Notes: generated from the letters alone by a model not told the origin. A stretch of 37,806 bases of DNA from CAZIGM01 sp964538675 (GCA_964538675.1 CAZIGM010000015.1:1-37806); one strand, 5' to 3'. Positions 23,265 to 31,943 are shown, counted from the stretch's first letter. Program-made: numbers and translations.

Positions 23265-24368
23265 TTAATATATTTTTAAAGTATTATATAATGTATCTCT
23301 TTCTATTGGTATGCGGTTAGCACCTTTAATCATTTTTATAAAGGATTCTTTAGGTATCATATATGAAGATTCTGAACCTGCAGAGTGGAAAATTTGTTCT
23401 TCCATTACAGTACCATCTAAGTCATCTACACCAAAATATAAAGATACTTGGGCTAGTTTTTCACCTATTGCTATCCAAAAAGCTCTTATATGAGGAAAGT
23501 TATCTAGCATCAATCGTGCAACAGCTAACATTTTTAAATCATAAATCCCCATCGTTTCTCCGCTTAAGTTATAATCTCTAGCTAGTTTAGTATTATCTGG
23601 ATGAAATGCAAAGCCAAAAAAAGCATTAAATCCATTTGTTTTATCTTGAAGTTCCCGTAAACGTATGAGATGGTCAATAACATGTTCTGGTTGTTCAATG
23701 TGTCCATAAATAATAGAGGCATTTGACTTCATGCCTAAATTATGTGTTATTTCATGTATTTTCAACCATCTGTCTGTATCAGTTTTATGACCAGATATAA
23801 TTTTACGAATTTTTGGATCAAAAATTTCAGCGCCACCACCAAGAATTGACCCTAAGCCAGCTTTTTTTAATCTGATAATTGTATCTTCTAACGCTAAATT
23901 AGCAATTTTTGCAATATAATCTAACTCTACTGCAGTAAATCCTTGTACATGTATATCAGGGTTTAATTTTTTAATTATTTTAATCATATTTTCGTAATAT
24001 TCAAAAGGAAGCTTGGGATTTACACCGCCAACAATATGTATTTCATTAAAACCTTTTTTAGATAATCCTGTAACTTTATCTTCAATTTCTTCTAATGACA
24101 TACTATAAGCCTCTGGATCGTTTTCATTTAGCCCAAAGGCACATAAGTTACAGCCCATAAAACAAATATTAGTATAATTTAGATGTGTATTCATAATAAA
24201 AGATACTTTATTTCCATTTTTCTTGATCCGCACTTGATCAGCCATTTGACCGATTAGAAACAAATCTTCACAATTTAACAAACGAATTCCATCATCAAAA
24301 GATAAACGCACTCCATTATTAACTTTTTCTTTAATATCTATTAAATGGTCGCTTTCTATAATTGGCAT
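23265..24368 (-). CDS. Second MqnE-type radical SAM protein
   Basis: 367 residues from ATG 24368 (GGAAG eight bases upstream; GTG 24377 is too close). CFMGCNLC gives the CxxxCxxC cluster site after LNYTNI. The body parallels the next gene: PEAYSMSLEEIEDKV, GSILGGGAEIF, FFGFAFHPDNTKLA, DLDGTVMEEQIFHSAGSES and PIERDTLY. FAFHPDNTKLA is closer to typical MqnE than the partner gene is. It therefore belongs to the MqnE/MqnC/CofH group, and one of the pair may have a changed substrate or they may work together. The two clearly form an operon and look like an old tandem duplication. Confidence 0.7.
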   Translation of the reverse strand: MPIIESDHLIDIKEKVNNGVRLSFDDGIRLLNCEDLFLIGQMADQVRIKKNGNKVSFIMNTHLNYTNICFMGCNLCAFGLNENDPEAYSMSLEEIEDKVTGLSKKGFNEIHIVGGVNPKLPFEYYENMIKIIKKLNPDIHVQGFTAVELDYIAKIANLALEDTIIRLKKAGLGSILGGGAEIFDPKIRKIISGHKTDTDRWLKIHEITHNLGMKSNASIIYGHIEQPEHVIDHLIRLRELQDKTNGFNAFFGFAFHPDNTKLARDYNLSGETMGIYDLKMLAVARLMLDNFPHIRAFWIAIGEKLAQVSLYFGVDDLDGTVMEEQIFHSAGSESSYMIPKESFIKMIKGANRIPIERDTLYNTLKIY

Positions 24369-24540
24369 AGCACTCACTTCCGTTATTCATAATTTATCGA
24401 ATCATTTAACAATTATAAAACTTCTAATAAAAATGTGCAAGTAACTCAAAACAATAAAGCGAACATATGTTTGACTAAAATTGATAAACAGTATATTATA
24501 TTTGTTATAGTAAATAAAAAAAGCGTAAAGGAGAACTAAG

Positions 24541-24777
24541 ATGAAAGAAGAAAAGATAATGAAAGAAATAGAAAAATTGCGAAAAAAAATGGAAGTAAGA
24601 GCGGAAAGTTTAGGTTTAAACCATTACCAAGTTATTAAATTAAGTCAAAAAATTGACAAACTCCACACGAAGTTAGTTGAGATTCAAAAGAGTGAAGGGA
24701 AAGAGTGTACAATAAATTATGTACAAAAGAAAAAGGATGATTTCATAAAAGAAATTCGTTTCGCGTGGAATTATTAA
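24541..24777 (+). CDS. Spo0E-like aspartyl-phosphate phosphatase
   Basis: 78 residues, GGAG upstream of the ATG. Two helices with the motif LSQKIDKLH (about 37-45), matching the S-Q-x-[LI]-D-x-L signature of Spo0E-like phosphatases, which dephosphorylate Spo0A~P and so restrain sporulation. The first helix (KEIEKLRKKMEVRAESLGLN) fits the family too. The C-terminus is about 25 residues longer than in the shortest family members. Its stop overlaps that of the convergent zinc-finger gene in the four bases TTAA. Confidence 0.75.
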   Translation: MKEEKIMKEIEKLRKKMEVRAESLGLNHYQVIKLSQKIDKLHTKLVEIQKSEGKECTINYVQKKKDDFIKEIRFAWNY

Positions 24778-25028
24778 CCTTGATAAAATTCATCTATTTG
24801 AATAATATAATTTTTATTACAATTAGTACATGTAGCTATATGTATACAGTGATGTGTTCTATAATCATCATACCCATTAGTCATCTTTAAGGCGTCTATT
24901 TCTCTATATGGCGAATAAGGATCATATAGTTGTTCAAGCTTGCCATAATCATCTAACTGTTCTTGGCATAGATGACAAATTGCATTAAGTTTTATTAAGC
25001 CATTACATACTGGGCAGACATAAGACAT
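24774..25028 (-). CDS. Small zinc-ribbon protein of unknown function
   Basis: 84 residues. Two Cys pairs at the start, CPVCNG (5-8) and CHLCQE (18-21), form a probable zinc ribbon. Later CIHIATCTNCNKNY offers three more Cys. There are no membrane segments. AGGAG lies upstream of the ATG. Related short double-zinc-ribbon proteins occur in Bacillales without known function; I cannot name a family. It converges on the Spo0E-like gene with overlapping stop codons. Confidence 0.6.
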   Translation of the reverse strand: MSYVCPVCNGLIKLNAICHLCQEQLDDYGKLEQLYDPYSPYREIDALKMTNGYDDYRTHHCIHIATCTNCNKNYIIQIDEFYQG

Positions 25029-25151
25029 AAGTCATTCTCCTAATTAATAAGTAATTTATAAATTATTATGCTGCAAGATATAATAACTATTCATCATGTA
25101 TCATAACTTTCGAGTTACAAAGAAATAGCCCTTATAACTTTTTCATGTTAT

Positions 25152-25369
25152 CCAGATATGATAAGACCCCCACTTCTACACAAAGTGCACAAGTCACGCT
25201 ATAATGCTAAAGCATTAAGTCGTGCTATGTTTAAGTGGGGGAGAATGAATTTAGAATAAGTCTCACATAGAACGACTTGACACTTTAGTGTCTTAGCGTC
25301 ACTTGTACTCTTGAGTACTAGAATTCAGGTGGAGTTAAAACTCCATCTGAATAAAGTTCGGCTTTATAA
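25152..25369 (+). repeat. Structured repeat, long copy B
   Basis: Starts CCAGATATGATAAGACCCCC and ends AAAGTTCGGCTTTATAA. Folding elements are CCCCCACTT (25167-25175) with AAGTGGGGG (25233-25241), an AATGCT/AGCATT arm inside that hairpin, the core GAATGAATTTAGAATAAGTC, GACACT/AGTGTC, TTAGCGTCACTTGT, and ATTCAGGTGGAGTT with AACTCCATCTGAAT. It carries no ORF of note. It lies between the zinc-ribbon gene and the 3' end of yumC. Confidence 0.75.
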
Positions 25370-25402
25370 GGACTTATTTTTCAATCAAATATTCTTTCGA
25401 AA

Positions 25403-26395
25403 TTAGCCTATAGTTTGCTTCCGTGGTGGTTGTAAGCGTTCATCTGGGTTAATGTAATGCTTTGCATTACTAACTGCTATGGTTGCTTCCCCAAAGCCTG
25501 TTGTAATAAGCTTTATTTTGCCTTTATAATTTGTAATATCTCCTGCAGCATAAATGCCATCGATATTTGTTTTCATTGTTGTATCTACCGCTATTTGATC
25601 ATTTTTTATATCTATATTCCACTCAGCAATTGGTCCTAATGACGATACAAAACCGTGATTTACAATAACATCATCTACTAGAATTGTTTGTTCATCATCA
25701 CCTGATTTAGGTGAAGCTATTGTTACAGATTTAATAATAGTATCTCCTTCAAGCTTTGTAATGATTCTAGGTACAATTACATTTATGTTTGAGTTATATA
25801 ATTTTTCAACACTGTGCTCATGGGCTCGGAATTTGTCCCTTCGGTGAACAATAGTTAATTCTTTAGCTATATCTTTTAACATAAGTGCCCAATCAACTGC
25901 TGAATCACCACCACCATATATTAAAACTTTTTTATCTTTAAAAATTTTAACGTCATCAACAAAATAGTGAAGGTTTGTTTTCTCAAATACTTTTGCATTG
26001 TCTATATCTAATTTCCGAGGTTCAAAAGCTCCTATTCCAGCAGTGATAATAATTGTTTTAGAAAGATGAGTTCCTTTATTAGTAGTAAGTGAAAAAATGC
26101 CATCATTTTGTTTTTCTAATTTCTCAACCTTTTCTTCTAAACAAACAACTGGATTGAATTGCATGGCTTGTTCTTGTAAACGTGAAATTAATTCACCTGC
26201 TTTTATTTTGGTAAATCCTGCAACATCATATATGTATTTTTCTGGGTAAAGTGCACATAATTGACCACCTAATTTTGGCATAGTATCTATTAATTTAACA
26301 CTTGATCCTCTCATGCCTGCATAAAATGTAGCAAACAATCCTGCTGGTCCTCCACCTATAATTGTTATTTCATAAATATTTTTATCTTGTATCAA
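25403..26395 (-). CDS. yumC: Ferredoxin/flavodoxin-NADP+ reductase (YumC type)
   Basis: 330 residues from TTG 26395, chosen because AAAGGTGG lies eight bases upstream and the length before the FAD motif then equals that of B. subtilis YumC; ATG 26425 has no ribosome binding site. FAD motif TIIGGGPAGLFATFYAG, NADPH motif LIYGGGDSAVDWAL, HRRDKFRAHEHS and the C-terminal AAGDITNYKGKIKLI identify a thioredoxin-reductase-like FNR. It lacks the CxxC of true thioredoxin reductase. It moves electrons between NADPH and ferredoxin or flavodoxin, useful for the Fe-S and radical SAM enzymes nearby. Confidence 0.92.
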   Translation of the reverse strand: MIQDKNIYEITIIGGGPAGLFATFYAGMRGSSVKLIDTMPKLGGQLCALYPEKYIYDVAGFTKIKAGELISRLQEQAMQFNPVVCLEEKVEKLEKQNDGIFSLTTNKGTHLSKTIIITAGIGAFEPRKLDIDNAKVFEKTNLHYFVDDVKIFKDKKVLIYGGGDSAVDWALMLKDIAKELTIVHRRDKFRAHEHSVEKLYNSNINVIVPRIITKLEGDTIIKSVTIASPKSGDDEQTILVDDVIVNHGFVSSLGPIAEWNIDIKNDQIAVDTTMKTNIDGIYAAGDITNYKGKIKLITTGFGEATIAVSNAKHYINPDERLQPPRKQTIG

Positions 26396-26495
26396 ATTCC
26401 TTCCCACCTTTATGTGTTTTGTCATAAATACATTATAATCATTAATATTGATTATTGAAAGATTAATACCTTAAATATTCTTAGCTAAACGTTAT

Positions 26496-26525
26496 TTGAC
26501 ATAATAAATCATTCTTTAATAAAAT
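26496..26525 (+). promoter_or_regulatory. Promoter of the Rrf2 gene
   Basis: TTGACA (26496-26501), 18-base spacer, TAAAAT (26520-26525), about 75 bases before the start codon. It lies in the region shared with the divergent yumC gene. Confidence 0.45.
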
Positions 26526-26600
26526 ACAATTATATTATGAAGATTAAATTTTACTAATGATTGCGAATAAGTTACTTAAATTTTGGGAGGAGGAGATAAA

Positions 26601-27035
26601 ATGAAATTATCTTCTCGTGGTCATTACGGTCTTCAAGCCATGGTATATTTGGCCAAATCAGATTTAGATAGACCTATTCCACTTAGACAGATTGCAGCTG
26701 ATGAATTTATTCCTGAACAATTCCTAGAGCAAATATTAGCTGATTTAAGAAAATCAGGTTTAATAAGAAGTGTTCGTGGACCAAAAGGAGGATATTTGTT
26801 GGCGGATAGTCCAGAGAATATAGTTGTAGGTGATATCATTCGTGTATTAGAAGGATCTATGAATATTGTTAATTGTTTAGAAAAAGATGATGTAAATTGT
26901 TGTATAAAAACTAATGATTGTTCAACAAAAATTGTTTGGGAAAAACTAAAAGAGTCTATGGTTGCTGTTTTAGATAAATTTACTTTAGCAGATATAATAA
27001 AGAGTGATAATACAATAAATGATAAAAATAATTAA
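26601..27035 (+). CDS. Rrf2 family regulator (IscR-like)
   Basis: 144 residues from ATG 26601 after GGGAGGAGGAG. The Rrf2 winged helix opens with MKLSSRGHYGLQAMVYLAKS. The recognition part is EQFLEQILADLRKSGLI, and the wing VRGPKGGYLLA is followed by helix VGDIIRVLEG. The Cys set NCLEKDDVNCCIKTNDC (C-x7-CC-x5-C) lies where IscR and NsrR hold their Fe-S cluster, so an Fe-S or redox sensor is likely; CymR-type members lack this set. It is divergent from yumC, which may be its target along with itself. Confidence 0.85.
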   Translation: MKLSSRGHYGLQAMVYLAKSDLDRPIPLRQIAADEFIPEQFLEQILADLRKSGLIRSVRGPKGGYLLADSPENIVVGDIIRVLEGSMNIVNCLEKDDVNCCIKTNDCSTKIVWEKLKESMVAVLDKFTLADIIKSDNTINDKNN

Positions 27036-27049
27036 CATCTATAATTTTT

Positions 27050-27105
27050 AATATCGTAAAAACAGATAATTTAACATTATTAATTTTTACGATATTTTTT
27101 TATTT
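27050..27105 (+). terminator. Terminator after the Rrf2 gene
   Basis: AATATCGTAAAAA pairs with TTTTTACGATATT across a 21-base AT-rich loop, followed by TTTTTTATTTTA. Repeat copy C begins immediately after the T tract. Confidence 0.7.
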
Positions 27106-27108
27106 TAT

Positions 27109-27331
27109 CCAGATATTATAAGACCCCCACTTACACACAATGAGCACAAGACTCGCTATAAGTGCTTTAGCACATTAGCATGACTTGTGCTATTGAGTGT
27201 ACTCTTGAGCGCTAGAATTCAGGTGGAGTTAAAGAAAACTTGATTTACGCAAGTTTAAACATAGCGTAAGTCTTAGTTGTACTTATAACTTTAGGTGAAA
27301 AACTCCATCTGAATAAAGTTCGGTTTTATTA
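27109..27331 (+). repeat. Structured repeat, long copy C (rearranged)
   Basis: Starts CCAGATATTATAAGACCCCC and ends AAAGTTCGGTTTTATTA. It keeps the left end and the 3' ATTCAGGTGGAGTT...AACTCCATCTGAAT hairpin. The core GAATTTAG..TAAGTCTC is missing, and the loop of the last hairpin carries about 60 extra bases, including TTACGC...GCGTAA. It is placed right after the Rrf2 terminator. Confidence 0.65.
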
Positions 27332-27613
27332 TTAAATTTTTAAAAAAAAGAGGTAAAGACGATTTTTCGTGGAATATATTAACAGCGGAATTCTTAACAG
27401 TATAAAAGAATGAAAATAAATTTTTTGGATATTCTGATGATATACTAATTATTCTTAATGTGTTTTATACTCATAAATGTCAAAAAGACTTTTCAAAACA
27501 ATGTAAATCATATAAAATAGAAAAGTCATTTTTTTGTAACTAAAAATCTTTCCAAAATGGGTATATTATCTCAATTACTTGGCAAGATTAATTTTGAGAG
27601 GAGGTAGATAATA
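27332..27613. other. Intergenic stretch upstream of yuiC
   Basis: About 280 bases without a gene. It holds one long hairpin, GACTTTTC (27487-27494) with GAAAAGTC (27520-27527) followed by a T run, which looks like a terminator for an unseen short transcript or for read-through from upstream. The GAGGAGGT site before yuiC lies at its end. Confidence 0.4.
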
Positions 27614-28312
27614 ATGTCTACCATTAAAACACATAGAGCAAGAAAAATAGCTATCATAATGCTCAGTGTTACATCTATTGCTACCATTGGGTTAGTAGTA
27701 GTTAATGCCCAAATAAATAATACTAGTGATGATTTAAATTCAAATGAATTGGATAAATTATCAGATAATCTAACTGACTTAAATATAAATGATTTAATAT
27801 TGAAAGAATATAATGAAGAAAATTATCAAGCAAATATTAAGGCAGTATTAGAAAGAGAAAAAGACAAAGATTTATTGACATTAATAGAGACAGTTGAAAC
27901 TATGGAGATTTCAAATCTAAATCAATATAAAAAGGTTACAGTAATTGCAACAGGTTATACGGCTGGTGTAGAATCCACAGGGAAAGACATAACACATCCA
28001 GAGTACGGAATTACATATTCAGGAGTTCAAGTTCGAAGAGATGTTTATTCAACAATTGCAGCAGATTTAAAAATGTTCCCTTTAGGTACTGTATTATATA
28101 TTCCTAACTATGGATATGGTGTTGTTACAGATATAGGATCAGCAATCAAGGGTAATAAGATTGATTTATATTTTGAGACAGTTGATGAGGTTTATGAACA
28201 ATGGGGTAAGAAGAAAGTAGATGTGTATGTAGTTAAATATGGAGATGGAAAAGTGACAGAAAATATGTTGGACGATTTTAATCAAGTAGCTATGGCTAAT
28301 TTATCGTCTTAA
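27614..28312 (+). CDS. yuiC: 3D-domain protein (YuiC-like)
   Basis: 232 residues with GAGGAGGT upstream. An N-terminal membrane anchor (KIAIIMLSVTSIATIGLVVV, about 11-30) is followed by an acidic linker of about 80 residues and a C-terminal 3D domain: TVIATGYTAGVESTGKD, SGVQVRRDVYSTIAAD, FPLGTVLYIPNYGYGVVTD and GSAIKGNKIDLYF. The three conserved Asp of the 3D motif are present. B. subtilis YuiC is an MltA-like stationary-phase or sporulation lytic transglycosylase. The protein acts outside the membrane on peptidoglycan. It stands just upstream of pepA, as in the B. subtilis yui cluster. Confidence 0.85.
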   Translation: MSTIKTHRARKIAIIMLSVTSIATIGLVVVNAQINNTSDDLNSNELDKLSDNLTDLNINDLILKEYNEENYQANIKAVLEREKDKDLLTLIETVETMEISNLNQYKKVTVIATGYTAGVESTGKDITHPEYGITYSGVQVRRDVYSTIAADLKMFPLGTVLYIPNYGYGVVTDIGSAIKGNKIDLYFETVDEVYEQWGKKKVDVYVVKYGDGKVTENMLDDFNQVAMANLSS

Positions 28313-28344
28313 TAACTTTTTTTCAAGGAAAGTATAAGATTAAA

Positions 28345-28379
28345 CAATCCGTACTCTTTACAAAAGTGGTACGGGTTTG
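28345..28379 (+). terminator. Weak terminator after yuiC
   Basis: CCGTAC (28349-28354) pairs with GTACGG (28369-28374), extended by A-T pairs, and is followed by TTTGCTATTTTT. It is a modest stem with an interrupted T tract. Confidence 0.45.
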
Positions 28380-28459
28380 CTATTTTTAAAATTCATTGAT
28401 CTGATTCAAAACATAGTGGTAGGGATTTGAGTAATATAAATTATAGGGGAGGAATTAAA

Positions 28460-29953
28460 TTGAAAATAGAACCTATTGACTATGCTATAACTTCTGTAGA
28501 GACCGATTTAATGGCTATTGGATATTTTAAAGATGAGAGTAAATTACATGGTAGCCTTGCTGAAATAGATGAGGCAATGAATGGAGATATTGAAAGCTTA
28601 ATTTCACAAAATAAAATATCAGGAAATTTCAAAAAAACAACGATCATATATACTTTTGGAAGATTACCTGCTAAGTGTCTATTAATAATTGGATTAGGTG
28701 ATAAAAACGAGTTTAATGAAAATGTTATAAAGGAAATGGCTGGGGTAGTAGTAAAAACAGCGAATAAGCAAAAGGTTAAAAATATAATAACTTGTTTATC
28801 TAATATTATGGATTACGGGATTGAAGATGAAGATTTAATACATTGTTTTGTAGAAGGAACTTTTCTTGCAAATTATAGTTTTAAAGGTTATAGCACTAAT
28901 AATGAAGATAAAAATCAAATTGAATCTATGCAATTACTAGTGGATTGTGAAAAGGATAAAGTAATAAAAGGTATAGAGAGTGGCACAGTTTATGCTCTAG
29001 GGACGAATATGGCGAGAGATTTAGTTAATACTCCTGGCAACTTAATGACTCCAACAGACATTGCAAAGAGAGCTGTTGAGATTGCTAATAAGTATAAAAT
29101 GGAGTATGAAATACTAGAAAAAGACGACATGGAAAGACTCGGAATGGGTGGCATATTAGCTGTATCTCAAGGATCTGAACAGTTGCCAAAGATGATTGTA
29201 CTAAAGTATTTTAATGCAAAAGATAGCAATAATGTTATCGGATTAGTTGGTAAAGGATTAACATTTGATGCTGGCGGAATTTCAATCAAACCAAGGAGTA
29301 ATATGCACATAATGAAATCGGATATGGGCGGTGGAGCAACAGTTCTAGGAGTGATGGATAGTATTGGTAAAATGGGATTAGACGCTAATGTTATAGCAGT
29401 GATACCTTCTGCTGAAAACATGTTATCTGGAGCTGCTTTAAAACCTGGCGATGTAATAAAAACAATGAGTGGAAAAACAGTGGAAGTGATAAATACTGAT
29501 GCCGAAGGGCGATTAATATTAGCAGATGGGATAACTTATATAAAGAAATTAGGAGCTACACGTATTATTGATGTAGCAACTTTAACAGGGGCAATTGTAA
29601 CTGCTTTAGGAGATATTACAACTGGCGCTATGAGCAACAAAGATGATTTTATTAAAGAATTCTTCAAATGTACAAAGAAGACTGGTGAAAATATATGGCA
29701 ATTACCAATCTTTTCTGAATATAAAGAGCAAATAAAAAGTGATATTGCTGATTTAAAAAATACCGGTGGAAGCAAAGCAGGAAGTATAACTGCTGCATTA
29801 TTTATAGAGGCTTTCATCGAAGATACTCCATGGATACATTTAGATATAGCTGGAACAGCATGGAGTGGAAAGGAAACAAATTTAATTAAAAAAGGTGGAA
29901 CAGGTGTAATGGTTCGCTCCCTAATTCAATATATAAGAGATAACATCAAATAA
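28460..29953 (+). CDS. pepA: Leucyl (cytosol) aminopeptidase, M17 family
   Basis: 497 residues from TTG 28460, seven to eight bases after AGGGGAGG; earlier in-frame starts have no site. The N-terminal domain spans about 1-160. The catalytic M17 domain has VGKGLTFDAGGISIKP (Lys and Asp metal ligands), KSDMGGGATVLG and the signature NTDAEGRLILAD. The metal ligands Lys, three Asp and Glu are all in place, so it should be an active two-metal exopeptidase that removes N-terminal residues in the cytoplasm. It is the YuiE equivalent in gene order. Convergent with the permease pair. Confidence 0.92.
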   Translation: MKIEPIDYAITSVETDLMAIGYFKDESKLHGSLAEIDEAMNGDIESLISQNKISGNFKKTTIIYTFGRLPAKCLLIIGLGDKNEFNENVIKEMAGVVVKTANKQKVKNIITCLSNIMDYGIEDEDLIHCFVEGTFLANYSFKGYSTNNEDKNQIESMQLLVDCEKDKVIKGIESGTVYALGTNMARDLVNTPGNLMTPTDIAKRAVEIANKYKMEYEILEKDDMERLGMGGILAVSQGSEQLPKMIVLKYFNAKDSNNVIGLVGKGLTFDAGGISIKPRSNMHIMKSDMGGGATVLGVMDSIGKMGLDANVIAVIPSAENMLSGAALKPGDVIKTMSGKTVEVINTDAEGRLILADGITYIKKLGATRIIDVATLTGAIVTALGDITTGAMSNKDDFIKEFFKCTKKTGENIWQLPIFSEYKEQIKSDIADLKNTGGSKAGSITAALFIEAFIEDTPWIHLDIAGTAWSGKETNLIKKGGTGVMVRSLIQYIRDNIK

Positions 29954-29966
29954 TTTATGATAAAAA

Positions 29967-30078
29967 AATAGTATTCATAGAATACTATTCAGAGTGTTGA
30001 CATAGTCAACAAAATCATAGGTTGTTGAAATCTCAACAGCCTGCTTAATAAAAAAAGTACTCATAGAGTACTTTTTTT
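29967..30078. terminator. Four successive hairpins between pepA and oppC
   Basis: Hairpins: AATAGTATT/AATACTATT (29967-29989), GTTGAC/GTCAAC (29996-30010), TGTTGA/TCAACA (30023-30038) and the strong AAAAAAGTACTC/GAGTACTTTTTTT (30050-30078). The last is a bidirectional intrinsic terminator. The second and third have cross-complementary arms and could pair with one another. Confidence 0.75.
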
Positions 30079-30088
30079 ATTAAATATA

Positions 30089-31021
30089 TTAGAAGTCGTA
30101 TTTAATAGTATTTTTATCAATTTTTCTTTTAAGTCCTTCAGATAATAGGGTTAGACTTAAAATACCATATGCAAATGCTAATGCAGGAGCAAATGAGATC
30201 CAAGGAGCTGATAAGAAATATTTTCTTCCTGTACCTAAAAGACCAGCCCATTCATTTGTTTTTGAGTAGTAAAGCATTGAACCTGTTTCGAAATCATATG
30301 ATGCTATCGTTCCACCAATAAAAATATGAAAAATACCCAATTGTCCAAGTAACCACAAAATCTGTACCATCTCCATTGATAGTAAAATAACAAGATTAGG
30401 CTTAAGATGGGGGAAAATATGTTTACGCATTATGTAAAAGTAACTTCCACCAAGGATTTTTACACCCTCCATAAATTCAAATTCCTTTATTCGTTCAACA
30501 TGACCTCTTATAGATTCTGTTAATGAGGGCAATCCTACAAAGGTCAAAATAATCCACATTAATAGTATTTGGGAGTATATTCCTATTGGACTAAGAACAA
30601 CTGGACTTATAAGTATATACACCAATAAAAAAGTTGGAACTGATGACCATGTTTTATTTATGTAAGACATTATTTTTTTAAAATATTTTGGGTACATTCC
30701 TGCAATTAAGCCTAGTGGTAATGCAATAATTATTCTTGAGATGCCAATAATAAAAACAACTGAAATAGTGTATTTGGCTCCCATTAATAGTTTCGTAATA
30801 AGATCAACACCTAATTCATCAGTTCCTAACCAATGCTGCATAGATGGAGGAAAAGGTGCTGCCGTTATTTCCTTTGTTATAGGATCAGTAATTGTTGTTG
30901 TAGCACTATTCGCATCATAAGGGACGAGAAAATCTCCAAATATAGATATTAATATAAGTATTGAAGTTAATAAAATTCCAGTAGTAAGATAGATATTAGT
31001 TGATTTTAATTTATTAAACAT
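30089..31021 (-). CDS. Oligopeptide/nickel-type ABC permease, OppC family
   Basis: 310 residues. An N-terminal membrane helix, then the OppC-typical segment FPPSMQHWLGTDELGVDLI (GTDELGxD) and about five further helices. The cytoplasmic EAA loop is at EFMEGVKILGGSYFYIMRKHIFPHL. It is one half of a membrane channel for peptides, nickel chelates or similar solutes. Its start overlaps the end of the partner gene by eight bases. No ATPase or binding-protein gene is adjacent, so the rest of the transporter must be encoded elsewhere, or the pair borrows ATPases from another system. Confidence 0.8.
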   Translation of the reverse strand: MFNKLKSTNIYLTTGILLTSILILISIFGDFLVPYDANSATTTITDPITKEITAAPFPPSMQHWLGTDELGVDLITKLLMGAKYTISVVFIIGISRIIIALPLGLIAGMYPKYFKKIMSYINKTWSSVPTFLLVYILISPVVLSPIGIYSQILLMWIILTFVGLPSLTESIRGHVERIKEFEFMEGVKILGGSYFYIMRKHIFPHLKPNLVILLSMEMVQILWLLGQLGIFHIFIGGTIASYDFETGSMLYYSKTNEWAGLLGTGRKYFLSAPWISFAPALAFAYGILSLTLLSEGLKRKIDKNTIKYDF

Positions 31022-31943
31022 GAAGTGTCTCCTTATTTTTAATAACTAGTTTAAGTATAATCTCTTTAATAAGAAGGATAGATTCAATCATTAGCCATAA
31101 TAAAAGAATAGAAGCAGGTAAAACATCAAAGCTTCTATAGTAAGTGAAAATAAACATAGTAATTCCATAAGTATTAAATAAATATTCAACAATAAATAGA
31201 TTTGATAAAGTAAGCATAAGAATGCTAGGTAGATTATTTAAAACCTCAACTAGACCATTTTTAAAGACATGCCTCCATATCACTTTATGTTTTGTTATTC
31301 CTTTAGAATAAGCTGTTAATATATATTTATTACTTAAAATATTTTCAAAGCTATGAAGTGTTGTTCTATAAATGTATGCGAAAGGAAATATTGATAGTGT
31401 TATAATTGGTAATAAAATGGCAGAATTATTTGCTGTAGTTGCGATAGAAAAGAACTTTATACCAGTTTTTTTATATATTATTATAATTGCAAGTTGAATT
31501 AACATAATAATTAAAAAATCAGGTATAGCTATAAGAAAAAAAGAAAAAAATTGAACTGTTCTTCTCCATTTATTCTTTAAAAGTAGAGACAAATATCCTG
31601 CAGAGATGCCAGATATTATACCTAAAGTAATTCCACCTAAGAAGATAATTAATGTGTTTTTATAAAAAATTAAAATATTAGGGAAAATATTTCTTTCAAT
31701 AGTTCTTTCATAAATAAAATGACCACTTACTCCATAAGTGCCGAAATCTCCTTTAAACAATTGGCTGAAGTATTCAATGATGGATGAAAAAAAATGCGAA
31801 ATAGAGATATCGATCGAAATTATTCTACCATAACTGAATTCATAACTATATATTGTAGGAAGTAAAGAAATAATAATGATTAATGAGATAGTTATTGCAA
31901 ATCGTAAAAATAATTTAATTGTATAATGTAAGTACGGATTCAT
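31014..31943 (-). CDS. Oligopeptide/nickel-type ABC permease, OppB family
   Basis: 309 residues, very hydrophobic with about six helices. It has the EAA loop AYSKGITKHKVIWRHVFKNG (about 213-232) and the preceding YIYRTTLHSFENIL. The N-terminal extracellular loop (SRISHFFSSIIEYFSQLFKGDFG-like region, with LFKGDFGTYG) is as in OppB/DppB. The sequence is rather diverged, with many Ile. It is the first gene of the two-gene unit and its promoter region faces the CBS gene on the other strand. Substrate unknown. Confidence 0.78.
   Translation of the reverse strand: MNPYLHYTIKLFLRFAITISLIIIISLLPTIYSYEFSYGRIISIDISISHFFSSIIEYFSQLFKGDFGTYGVSGHFIYERTIERNIFPNILIFYKNTLIIFLGGITLGIISGISAGYLSLLLKNKWRRTVQFFSFFLIAIPDFLIIMLIQLAIIIIYKKTGIKFFSIATTANNSAILLPIITLSIFPFAYIYRTTLHSFENILSNKYILTAYSKGITKHKVIWRHVFKNGLVEVLNNLPSILMLTLSNLFIVEYLFNTYGITMFIFTYYRSFDVLPASILLLWLMIESILLIKEIILKLVIKNKETLHV

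Noticed and set aside
25152..27331. Repeat copies B and C as a CRISPR array or as ends of a composite transposon around yumC and the Rrf2 gene
   Set aside because: There are only two copies here, 1.7 kb apart, with no spacers; the genes between them are backbone genes in Bacillus order, so a recent composite transposon is unlikely.
28345..28379. Hairpin before pepA as a riboswitch
   Set aside because: A single short stem with no conserved riboswitch motif; better read as a weak terminator of yuiC.
29167..29817. Two open frames on the minus strand inside pepA
   Set aside because: Shadows of the conserved M17 catalytic domain with no starts or family similarity.
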